This document shows, piece by piece, positions 51,080-58,896 of a stretch of DNA of 64,000 nucleotides; position 1 is the stretch's first letter, and each line of letters opens with the position of its first letter. Source of the DNA: JBCAXA01 sp038749025. Lineage in GTDB: Bacteria > Pseudomonadota > Gammaproteobacteria > Steroidobacterales > Woeseiaceae. The DNA lies in NCBI GenBank assembly GCA_038749025.1, contig JBCDIL010000006.1:62001-126000 (forward strand), written 5' to 3'. Below the pieces are notes generated by a model. It was not told where the DNA came from. It saw only the letters and a program-made list of their open reading frames with translations, and did not search any database. Made by a program: the position numbers and the translations under genes.

Positions 51080-51985
51080 CTATTCGCTGACGAGCTGGTA
51101 GTGAATCGCGAGCGCCGTGCCAGGCTTCGCGACACGACCGAGACCGATGATGCCTTCGCCGGCGATCTCCGTGCTATCGCGCCGTAGGAAGATCTCTTCG
51201 CCTTGGACGTTCTGAACGAACGTGCCGTTCGTGCTCTCGTCGATTAGGATGTACTTCTGGCGACGCTTTTCGATACGGGCATGGACGCGTGAGATCAAGT
51301 TCCCTTTGATAACCACGTCGTTTTCATCCGCACGCCCGAGGGTTGCGTGTTTGTGATCATCACTAATTTCAATCGTCTGGCCGCGAAACGATAAGACGAG
51401 CACCGTCGGTTTGAGCCGACCGTCGTTATCCCATCCAATGGTTGGCAGCATGCTGGTCGCCTCCTCAGGCGACCACAGCACTTCAAACAACGCGACCTCG
51501 TCACGCTTGCCTTTGACCGTCGCAACATCGATTTGCCGCGCAACGCTGCGCCACTCCGGACCCATCATCTCAACGGTGGAACCGGTGGTTACGATTTGCC
51601 GAGCCTTTGCTTGTGACGTCATTCGATTGGCGGTGTGGACGGCCGAACCAAAAATGTCTTTGTTCTCGTACGTGACCGGACCGTAGTGGCAGCCGACGCG
51701 AATCGACACACGTTTTTCGTCGGCGCCGAGTTCTTCGTTGTTGGAAATTTGGTGCTGCATTTTGGCGGCAGCGTTCATTGCATCATCGACGGTGGTGAAC
51801 GTTGCCATCACCTCATCGCCGATCGTCTTGATGACTTGACCGCGATTCTCCTCGGTCGCCTCTTTCATGATGCCAAGGCACTGGCCCACTGTCTCGCGTG
51901 CGTGATCGTCACCGAGCAGCTCATACAACTCAGTGCTGCCGACCACGTCAGCGAACAAAATGGCAACTTCGTGCTCTTGGCTCAT
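51080..51985 (-). CDS. Class III nucleotidyl cyclase-FHA protein
   Basis: Fuses an N-terminal class III adenylate/guanylate cyclase domain (residues about 5-170) to a C-terminal FHA phosphothreonine-binding domain (about 195-295). Metal-binding Asp13 (FADVVGST) and Asp57 (IGDEVM) and Lys53 are present, as is Arg121. The usual Asp and Asn of the GDxxN motif are replaced by Ser and His in FGSAVHTANRM, so specificity and activity are uncertain. The FHA core is intact: Gly218-Arg219, Ser232-Arg233-His235 and Asn253-Gly254. I start at ATG 51985 (301 residues); no convincing ribosome site. Confidence 0.9.
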   Translation of the reverse strand: MSQEHEVAILFADVVGSTELYELLGDDHARETVGQCLGIMKEATEENRGQVIKTIGDEVMATFTTVDDAMNAAAKMQHQISNNEELGADEKRVSIRVGCHYGPVTYENKDIFGSAVHTANRMTSQAKARQIVTTGSTVEMMGPEWRSVARQIDVATVKGKRDEVALFEVLWSPEEATSMLPTIGWDNDGRLKPTVLVLSFRGQTIEISDDHKHATLGRADENDVVIKGNLISRVHARIEKRRQKYILIDESTNGTFVQNVQGEEIFLRRDSTEIAGEGIIGLGRVAKPGTALAIHYQLVSE

Positions 51986-52171
51986 CGCGAGTACATGCCT
52001 ACCGTCACACAAAACGCCCAACGGCAGCACGCCCCTATCCGGGGCACATCAGTGGATCACAACCCCAGCCGTACGCTAAACCTACCGCGATTTCAGGCTG
52101 TTAGTCAGTGTTTCTTATGCTGCGCCAAGCCTCGCTATTATACTTAAGTTACGGCGTATGCCTATCGGCAA

Positions 52172-52999
52172 CTATTTTTCGGCCACGATGTAGGCGATCC
52201 AGCCTGGATCGGCCTGGCCCTCGGCCTCGGGTTCGTAGACGCCGTTGCCTTCACCATCGTCGTCCTCGCCTTCCCAATACACGGTGGCGCGTTGGAAACC
52301 CGCTTCTAGCAGCAGTTCCTGGATCTCCGGCAATGTCCACAAGCGCCACTCGTACGTAAACGCTTTCTTCAGTCGTGAACCGTCAGGGAATTTGAAGTGA
52401 ATGTGAGTCCGCATGTAGCCGGTGACCGGGTGATACTCCGCCTGGTCCCAAACGTAGGTAAAACCCTCGTGTTTGGTCTTCTCAGTCATTTCTTCGAAGG
52501 CTTCCGAACCACCAAATGAGTCGAGCATGAAGATCCCGTCATCGTCCAATGCGTCGTAAACACCGCTGAAATAGTTGACCATTTCGGCGCGTGTGCGGAA
52601 CGTCCAATACGAAAAATTGAACGCACCCACGATGTCAAACCCGGATTCATTGACGGTGAGCACATTGGCTTCGACCAGCTTTACCCGGCTGCGCTCAGCA
52701 TCGGACAAGCGTGACAGGCGATTTTCCCGACCCCACTCGAGGGTTGCTTGATCGAAATCCACGCCGACCGCGATCGCGTCCGCGTCTCGCTTGACCCACT
52801 CGCAACAGGCACTCGCTGTGCCGCAGAAATCTTCACGAAAGCGAATGGGTGTCCGCCCCCGAAGGTGTTTGAACGTATCGGTAACGAAGTCGATTTCCGT
52901 TTCGACGTCTTGCACGGACTCCTCATAGAGCTCGTGAATATCGGCCTTCTCGGCCATCGTTTTGGGCTTCATTTTTGCTGCGTGCGCGGTTGAACTCAT
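52172..52999 (-). CDS. Class I SAM-dependent methyltransferase, substrate unknown
   Basis: A 275-residue Rossmann-fold methyltransferase. Motif I is in REDFCGTASACCEWVKRD with VGVDFDQATLEWG as the SAM ribose-binding acidic strand; VEANVLTV and FDIVGAFNFSYWTFR follow as motifs III-IV. The C-terminal part is acidic (WEGEDDDGEGNG). I start at ATG 52999, with ATG 52972 as alternative. Stands alone between the cyclase and a 302 bp gap; nothing nearby indicates its substrate. Confidence 0.82.
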   Translation of the reverse strand: MSSTAHAAKMKPKTMAEKADIHELYEESVQDVETEIDFVTDTFKHLRGRTPIRFREDFCGTASACCEWVKRDADAIAVGVDFDQATLEWGRENRLSRLSDAERSRVKLVEANVLTVNESGFDIVGAFNFSYWTFRTRAEMVNYFSGVYDALDDDGIFMLDSFGGSEAFEEMTEKTKHEGFTYVWDQAEYHPVTGYMRTHIHFKFPDGSRLKKAFTYEWRLWTLPEIQELLLEAGFQRATVYWEGEDDDGEGNGVYEPEAEGQADPGWIAYIVAEK

Positions 53000-53301
53000 G
53001 GACGTTTTGTCGCTTCGACTGCATGGGAATATCGCGATTGTAACCACACCCAGATGACAGAGCTACGACAACCGATAAGGTCTCAGACGCCCATTCGACG
53101 CTGATTAACCGTTACCGCTATCGCTGTCGCGTTAAGCGGTCACGGTAGCGACCGACCGACTGTCGAATCGTCGACTCCGTAGCGCGAATAAAACACTAGA
53201 ACCGCCCTGTCGGACAGCGCCGTTGCATTGAAGCGACGTTACGTGACAACAGACCCGGAGAATAAGCGGCGTCCGACATCAGATCAGGGAAAGATAGACG
53301 C
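53000..53301. other. 302 bp gap upstream of the methyltransferase
   Basis: No coding frame with a recognisable product. It should hold the methyltransferase promoter: a TACAAT -10-like hexamer lies at 53042-53037 on the minus strand, without a clear -35. The only strong structure is the inverted repeat at 53108-53146. Confidence 0.5.
53108..53146. repeat. Long inverted repeat
   Basis: Arms of 12 bp (53108-53119 and 53135-53146), 11 of 12 paired, around a 15-base loop. No T-run follows on either strand, so it is not a standard terminator. It lies about midway between the dusA stop and the methyltransferase start. Confidence 0.6.
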
Positions 53302-54297
53302 TTAGGCCACCGCGTCGGTAGATAACGGTTCAACGGCGCTAAGCGCATCGCGGACGACCTGCCAGGTAGCACCGTCTTTAGGGCCTGCCTCGCTGAGCGT
53401 CTGTCGCCAGCGACGGCCATTCGGCAACCCGTTGTAAAGTCCGATGATATGACGGGTCATGTGGTGTAAGCGGACGCCACAAACGAGCTGCGATTCGACA
53501 TACGGTCGATAGCGTGCGAGTACGTCGGCCCGCGACGGCCGAATGGCGTCGGGCTCGAGTACCGTTGTTATTTCTGCGAGACGGTACGGGTTGTTGTAAG
53601 CCTCACGACCTAACATGACACCATCAACGTACTGGCAATGGTGCTGCACGTCGGCGACGCTCTGTACGCCGCCGTTTAGAACAACGGTTAAACTCGGAAA
53701 ACGCGCTTTCACCGCGTAGACACGATCATAATTGAGCGGCGGAACCGTTCGATTTTGCTTCGGCGATAGACCGGACAACACCGCAATCCGAGCGTGCAAG
53801 ATAAGCTTGCTAAGCCCGGCCGCCACCAGCGGCTCGAGCAACGCCAGCAGAAATTCGAACGAGTCGTGCTGATCGATCCCGAGACGGGTCTTGACCGTCA
53901 CCGGCACATCGACAGCCGCTTGCATTCGCTCGAAACAAGCGACAACGGTCGCGGGCTCCGCCATCAGGCAAGCGCCAAAGCGGCCGCTTTGCACGCGATC
54001 ACTGGGGCATCCGACGTTTATGTTGATTTCATCGTAGCCGGCCTCGGCGCCCATCACGGCACCACGAGCCATCGCGCTAGGATCGGCGCCCCCTAATTGC
54101 AAGGCCACCGGGTGCTCCGTGTCGTCGAACGCCAGTAACCGCTCAGCGTCACCGTGCATCAAGGCGGCGGCCGTGATCATTTCCGTATAGAGCAACGCGC
54201 GCGGCGCCAGTAAGCGATGAAAGTATCGGCAGTGCCGATCCGTCCAATCGATCATCGGGGCAACAGACAGCGGGTACGTGGCGCACGACACAGGCAT
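53302..54297 (-). CDS. dusA: tRNA-dihydrouridine(20/20a) synthase DusA
   Basis: FMN enzyme reducing uridines 20 and 20a in the tRNA D-loop. The 331-residue protein begins LSVAPMIDWTDRHCRYFHRLL, diagnostic for DusA, then YTEMITAAAL, PVALQLGGADP, NINVGCPSDRVQSGRFGACLM with the catalytic Cys, and a LHARIAVLSGLSPKQNR segment. The FMN phosphate site is in VVLNGGVQSV and VDGVMLGREAYNNPY. Single-gene unit; divergent from the aldo/keto reductase, whose start lies 105 bp away. Confidence 0.97.
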   Translation of the reverse strand: MPVSCATYPLSVAPMIDWTDRHCRYFHRLLAPRALLYTEMITAAALMHGDAERLLAFDDTEHPVALQLGGADPSAMARGAVMGAEAGYDEININVGCPSDRVQSGRFGACLMAEPATVVACFERMQAAVDVPVTVKTRLGIDQHDSFEFLLALLEPLVAAGLSKLILHARIAVLSGLSPKQNRTVPPLNYDRVYAVKARFPSLTVVLNGGVQSVADVQHHCQYVDGVMLGREAYNNPYRLAEITTVLEPDAIRPSRADVLARYRPYVESQLVCGVRLHHMTRHIIGLYNGLPNGRRWRQTLSEAGPKDGATWQVVRDALSAVEPLSTDAVA

Positions 54298-54401
54298 GCG
54301 GGGAGCGTACCGAATCTGCCAAGGTCGACGCCAGCGCTGGCAGCCATTCGTGGCTATAACGCGTATGATCGCCCGGTCCGCCGCTATGCCGTCCCAAACC
54401 G

Positions 54402-55277
54402 ATGCCCCAAGCTACTGTCGAGCGCCTCGTCTACGGTTGCATGCGCATCGCCGGCGACGGCTCTGCCGATGCGAAGGCGCGTGGCTTCAGTGCACTCGAT
54501 GCCGCTTATGACAATGGCATACGCCGCTATGACCTCGCTGATATCTACGGTGGTGGCAGCGCCGAGGTCTTGTTCGGGCGCTGGCTACAACGCCATCCGA
54601 GCCGACGCGACCATATCTTTGTAACAACGAAATGCGGTGTACGGCTCGCGCAAGCGGGGCGACCGCAGAGCTATGACTTGTCACCCGCTTATATCGATGC
54701 GGCTCTATCCGGTTCTCTGCAACGATTGGGCACCGATCGCATCGACTGCTTGCTGTTACACAGACCGGACTACCTGGCGGAGCCGCACGCGATTAACGCG
54801 TGCTTTGAGCGCTTGAGTCGTGCGGGGCAAGTCGAGCATTTCGGGCTCAGTAATTTCAACGCAGCACGGACGCGACTGATGCGCCAAGCACTGTCGATGC
54901 CAATCGCCTGTAACCAAATCGAATTTAGCCTTGGCAATCCGAACGCGATGTCGAACGGTACGCTCGACACCTGCCGCGAGTTCGGTATTGGAATTGAAGC
55001 GTGGTCGCCACTGCGCGGCGCCATCGAAGCCGCCGACGACCTACCCGCTTACACGCCGGTACGCCAGCGGCTCGCAGAGTTCAGCGAACGCTACCGGGTC
55101 GGCGTCGCCGATATGGCACTTGCGTGGGTCATGCGCCACCCCGCCGGTATCGCTCCCGTCATCGGGACGTTAACGCCGGCTCGGATCGAGAGTGCAGTCG
55201 CGGCAACGACGCTGGAACTCGACCGCGACGATTGGTACCGATTACTCGAGGTGCGACGCGGGCGTCCAGTCCCGTAA
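54402..55277 (+). CDS. Aldo/keto reductase, YdhF-like
   Basis: NADPH-dependent oxidoreductase of the AKR superfamily (TIM barrel). The 291-residue protein has catalytic Asp/Tyr in YDLADIYGGG, Lys in VTTKCG and His in LLLHRPDYL; substrate unknown. GLSNFNAARTRLM and ALAWVMRHPAGIAPVIGTLTP are typical and most like E. coli YdhF. Divergent from dusA and convergent with the S41 peptidase (10 bp apart). Confidence 0.9.
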   Translation: MPQATVERLVYGCMRIAGDGSADAKARGFSALDAAYDNGIRRYDLADIYGGGSAEVLFGRWLQRHPSRRDHIFVTTKCGVRLAQAGRPQSYDLSPAYIDAALSGSLQRLGTDRIDCLLLHRPDYLAEPHAINACFERLSRAGQVEHFGLSNFNAARTRLMRQALSMPIACNQIEFSLGNPNAMSNGTLDTCREFGIGIEAWSPLRGAIEAADDLPAYTPVRQRLAEFSERYRVGVADMALAWVMRHPAGIAPVIGTLTPARIESAVAATTLELDRDDWYRLLEVRRGRPVP

Positions 55278-55287
55278 CCAGAAGCTG

Positions 55288-56775
55288 TCAGCGCTGCTCG
55301 CGAACCAGCGTAAGCGCGACCGCCAGTACGGGGTCTTCCCCACGGCGCCATGTCGCAAGTGTTGGCTGAACACGAACATCCGGCCGCACGGGCTGTCCGT
55401 CGAGTAAGCCATCGCGGTCGATAGCCTGGCGCCAGGCCGGGATCCGCACGCCGATGCCGCTGACCGGCAAACGCAACGTATACAGGACACCGGCCGTTGC
55501 GCCGGCCGCGTTACCGCCGCCGTCACTACCGACGAGGACGACATTGGACTGCTCGCGCAGCCGCGATACCAGATGATTGCTGCCGGACGATAGCGTCGCA
55601 TCGACCAAGATCACGATCTTGCCGCCGAAACCCAAACGATGCGGCGTAATGCGCTCAATGCTTCGACCCACCCAATCGGGATTCACTCGGTAGGTGCCAT
55701 CTGCCAATAACGTGTAGTCACTGGCCGCCATCGCCAACGCGCGTTGATCCCAGGACTCGACATGCTCGGCCGCTGGCCCCAGTGTATTGGCGGCGGCGAC
55801 AACATCACGCATCAATCGCGTGGGCTCGTCAATCAAACGCTCAAGTAACCCTAGCTGCGCGCTAGCAGAACCACCGCCGTTGCCGCGCAAATCCACGATT
55901 AACGAATCGACCCGCCGCGCGATAAGCGCTCGAAAGACGGGGTCGTAGACGGCAGCCGGTTCGACCGGCTGGCGGTAATTGACGAATGTTGCGACGGCTA
56001 AAACCGCGATTCCGGACTCGATGAAATTGACGTCAACGGCATCACGAAAATTGCGATAAAACCCGCCACTCGTGGCCAACATCGCGCGCCATTCATCACC
56101 GGACAGGCGCTTGACCGTGCGCGTAAACCGGTGCCCATCGGCTCGTACGAAGTCGATCGTTACGGTTTCCGTGACTGGCGCTAGCAGCGCACCGAAATGC
56201 TCGAGGGCGCCGCCGGGAAATTCACTGGAAAAGGCAACTTCGGCGTAGCGTGCCGCATCGGCGAAACCATCAGCGGGAATAAAGTCGACGAAGGCCTCAA
56301 CAAGCGTATCGATCGAAACGCCGTCGATAGCAACGATCTCATCGCCGCGCCGAATATCCGAGTTGGCCGTACTCGCGATAATAACCGCCCGCCGGTCGGG
56401 CCCGATTAGGCGCCACCGAAACGGCAAGTAAGTCGGCGTCGTACGCCGATCGGCGCCAAGGTTCTTTGGCAACTCGGCTTTCGTATGATTGCAACGAATC
56501 ATCGTCAAAACCCGTGAGACCGCCACATACAGCTCGGCTTGGGTCATGCCGCCGTTGGCGTTCGCCGTCGCGACAATACGCGACCAGGCGTCCGCGAGCG
56601 TCGCGGGATCGGCGAATCGGGTGTAGCCCGGATGTAGATGCGCAAGCGATTGCTCGAGCAAACGGACGTCGCTGCGAACAGCGGCGCCGCTCAAGCGTTC
56701 GTCGGCTTGCGCCGTGATTGGCAACCCAGCCGCGATGACCAGACAACTAAACAGTGTGGCGATAGCGCGAAACAT
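55288..56775 (-). CDS. Exported S41-family peptidase
   Basis: A 495-residue protein with signal peptide (FRAIATLFSCLVIAAGL, cleavage near TAQA), so periplasmic or exported. An N-terminal helical region (about 25-110) is followed by a PDZ-like segment (RRGDEIVAIDGVSIDTLVEAF) and the S41 catalytic domain with DLRGNGGGSASAQLG and the nucleophile region VDATLSSGSNHLV. It resembles carboxyl-terminal-processing-like peptidases, with the Ser in a SGS motif. No partner genes; target unknown. Convergent with the AKR gene. Confidence 0.85.
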   Translation of the reverse strand: MFRAIATLFSCLVIAAGLPITAQADERLSGAAVRSDVRLLEQSLAHLHPGYTRFADPATLADAWSRIVATANANGGMTQAELYVAVSRVLTMIRCNHTKAELPKNLGADRRTTPTYLPFRWRLIGPDRRAVIIASTANSDIRRGDEIVAIDGVSIDTLVEAFVDFIPADGFADAARYAEVAFSSEFPGGALEHFGALLAPVTETVTIDFVRADGHRFTRTVKRLSGDEWRAMLATSGGFYRNFRDAVDVNFIESGIAVLAVATFVNYRQPVEPAAVYDPVFRALIARRVDSLIVDLRGNGGGSASAQLGLLERLIDEPTRLMRDVVAAANTLGPAAEHVESWDQRALAMAASDYTLLADGTYRVNPDWVGRSIERITPHRLGFGGKIVILVDATLSSGSNHLVSRLREQSNVVLVGSDGGGNAAGATAGVLYTLRLPVSGIGVRIPAWRQAIDRDGLLDGQPVRPDVRVQPTLATWRRGEDPVLAVALTLVREQR

Positions 56776-56889
56776 ACAACGACCCTTGGACTAAGCATGG
56801 TTTAGATGCAGCGGCGGTCGACGACGTTTACAACCGCCGTCAATAGCGCTCAGCTATACTCGCGGCCTGCAAACCATTGAGTCGCTGCC

Positions 56890-57483
56890 ATGCCGCTGGT
56901 GAAGCCATTACCCAACTCAGAAGTCCCCGCCGACCTCAGCGATTTTTTCGCCATAACGCTAGGCGTGACGCCAAACAGTATTCGAACGATGTCACATCGA
57001 CCAGCGATTGCCAGCGCGTTTACAAACCTCAATCGAGCCGTCATGGAGAATCATGGCGAATTGACGAGCGAACTGAAACGTCTGATCGGTTATATCGCGA
57101 GCACCACGAGCGGTTGTCGGTACTGCCAAGCGCATACGACCTTGGCCGCTACACGCTTTGGGACAACCGACGCCCGATTGAACGACATTTGGAAATTTCG
57201 CGAGTCTGAGCATTTTTCTGCCGCCGAGAAAGTGGCCTTCGAACTGGCCATCGCCGCCGCCAGCGTTCCAAACGCCGTCGATAAGGCGCTGCAAGAGCGA
57301 CTCCAGGAACACTGGTCGGACGGTGACATCGTGGAAATCATGGCGGTCATCGCTTTGTTTGGCTATCTCAATCGTTGGAATGACTCAATGGCGACAACAC
57401 TCGAGCAAGCGCCAACCGAGAGCGCCGAAGAACACCTGGCGGAGCGGGGCTGGCGAGTCGGGAAGCACGCACGTGAGCGGTGA
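56890..57483 (+). CDS. AhpD-like carboxymuconolactone decarboxylase-family protein
   Basis: A 197-residue all-helical protein of the CMD/AhpD superfamily. The active site motif is SGCRYCQAHTT (CxxC followed by His four residues on), typical for peroxidase-related members that act as alkylhydroperoxidase-like thiol proteins. The C-terminal half has VEIMAVIALFGYLNRWNDSM. It is divergent from the peptidase, 114 bp apart, and ends 3 bp before sdaA, so it is probably co-transcribed with it. Substrate unknown. Confidence 0.85.
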   Translation: MPLVKPLPNSEVPADLSDFFAITLGVTPNSIRTMSHRPAIASAFTNLNRAVMENHGELTSELKRLIGYIASTTSGCRYCQAHTTLAATRFGTTDARLNDIWKFRESEHFSAAEKVAFELAIAAASVPNAVDKALQERLQEHWSDGDIVEIMAVIALFGYLNRWNDSMATTLEQAPTESAEEHLAERGWRVGKHARER

Positions 57484-57486
57484 ACC

Positions 57487-58884
57487 ATGAGTATTAGTGT
57501 TTTCGACTTGTTCACGATCGGAATCGGCCCATCGAGCTCACACACGGTGGGGCCGATGCGCGCCGCACACCGTTTCGTCGACCAATTTGCCGGCATCGAC
57601 GCTGCGCACTATCCAGACCGGGTCTGCGTCACGTTATATGGGTCACTCGGCGCAACCGGACGCGGTCACGGTACCGATCGAGCGGTATTGTTGGGATTGA
57701 TGGGCGAGACGCCCGAAGAGGTTGATGTCGACACGATCGCAGCTCGCATCGATGCCATTCGCGAGCACAAGCAACTGCCCTTGTGGCCAACGAAAGAGAC
57801 CATTCGCTTCGACCCAACGTCCGACCTCGTCTTTGAAAAACGCATTGCGCTCGAAGGCCATCCGAACGGCATGCGTTTCGAGGCATTCCAGGGCAATGAG
57901 CTGCTCGCTGAACAGATTTTTTACTCCGTCGGCGGCGGTTTCGTTCTCAGCGAGGACGAGGCCGGTCAACCGGTACTCGCACAAGCCGAGGAGACCCGAC
58001 CGTTTCCGTTCTCGACTGCCACAGAGCTGCTTGAGATGTGCGCCGCAGCGGACGAGCCCGTTAGCGCGATCATGCTGGCGAACGAATGCACGGAGCGCAG
58101 CGAAGCGGCGATTCGCCGCGGTCTGCTGACAATTTGGGCGGCGATGCAGGACTGCGTTAAGCGCGGCTGCGCTGTTGACGGCGTGATGCCGGGCCTGAAA
58201 GTCCACCGGCGCGCCGCTGAGATCTATCGCCAGTTGTGCGCACAACCGGAGCGCGCGCTGTCCGATCCGCTGACGATCATGGACTGGGTCAACTTGTACG
58301 CCTTAGCGGTCAATGAGGAGAATGCCGTTGGCGGACGGGTGGTCACTGCGCCGACGAACGGGGCGGCAGGCATTATTCCGGCCGTACTGCATTACTACGT
58401 CCGCTTCGTGCCCGGTGCCGATGACGACGGTGTAGTCCGCTTTCTGCTCACCGCCGGCGCAATCGCAATGCTCTTTAAATTGAATGCATCGATCAGCGGT
58501 GCCGAGGTCGGCTGTCAGGGCGAAGTGGGCTCGGCTTGTTCAATGGCTGCCGGCGCCCTGACGGAGGTCTTGGGCGGCACCCCGGCACAGGTCGAGAATG
58601 CCGCCGAAATCGCGATGGAACACAATTTAGGACTGACTTGTGACCCGATTGCGGGACTTGTGCAGATTCCCTGTATCGAACGCAACGCCATGGCTTCAGT
58701 GAAGGCGATTAATGCCGCGAGACTGGCTCTTCGCGGCGACGGCCGCCACTTCGTCTCGCTCGACAAGGTGATCCAAACAATGCGGGAAACTGGGCGCGAC
58801 ATGCAGGACAAATACAAAGAGACCTCGCGCGGCGGGCTCGCGACCAACGTCGTTGAGGTGCCGGTTAACTTTGTCGAGTGCTAG
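57487..58884 (+). CDS. sdaA: L-serine ammonia-lyase
   Basis: Fe-S enzyme that deaminates L-serine to pyruvate and ammonia. The 465-residue single-chain form (E. coli SdaA 454) begins SVFDLFTIGIGPSSSHTVGPMRAA. The C-terminal catalytic domain includes PTNGAAGIIPAVLHYY, the cluster cysteines in GCQGEVGSACSMAAGAL and LTCDPIAGLVQIPCIERNA. It follows the AhpD-like gene by 3 bp. It ends 12 bp from icmF on the opposite strand. Confidence 0.97.
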   Translation: MSISVFDLFTIGIGPSSSHTVGPMRAAHRFVDQFAGIDAAHYPDRVCVTLYGSLGATGRGHGTDRAVLLGLMGETPEEVDVDTIAARIDAIREHKQLPLWPTKETIRFDPTSDLVFEKRIALEGHPNGMRFEAFQGNELLAEQIFYSVGGGFVLSEDEAGQPVLAQAEETRPFPFSTATELLEMCAAADEPVSAIMLANECTERSEAAIRRGLLTIWAAMQDCVKRGCAVDGVMPGLKVHRRAAEIYRQLCAQPERALSDPLTIMDWVNLYALAVNEENAVGGRVVTAPTNGAAGIIPAVLHYYVRFVPGADDDGVVRFLLTAGAIAMLFKLNASISGAEVGCQGEVGSACSMAAGALTEVLGGTPAQVENAAEIAMEHNLGLTCDPIAGLVQIPCIERNAMASVKAINAARLALRGDGRHFVSLDKVIQTMRETGRDMQDKYKETSRGGLATNVVEVPVNFVEC

Positions 58885-58896
58885 CCGACAATGCAC

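Noticed and set aside
57643..58245. 200-codon open frame on the minus strand opposite sdaA
   Set aside because: sdaA is complete and conserved on the other strand; the antisense frame has no motif or ribosome site.
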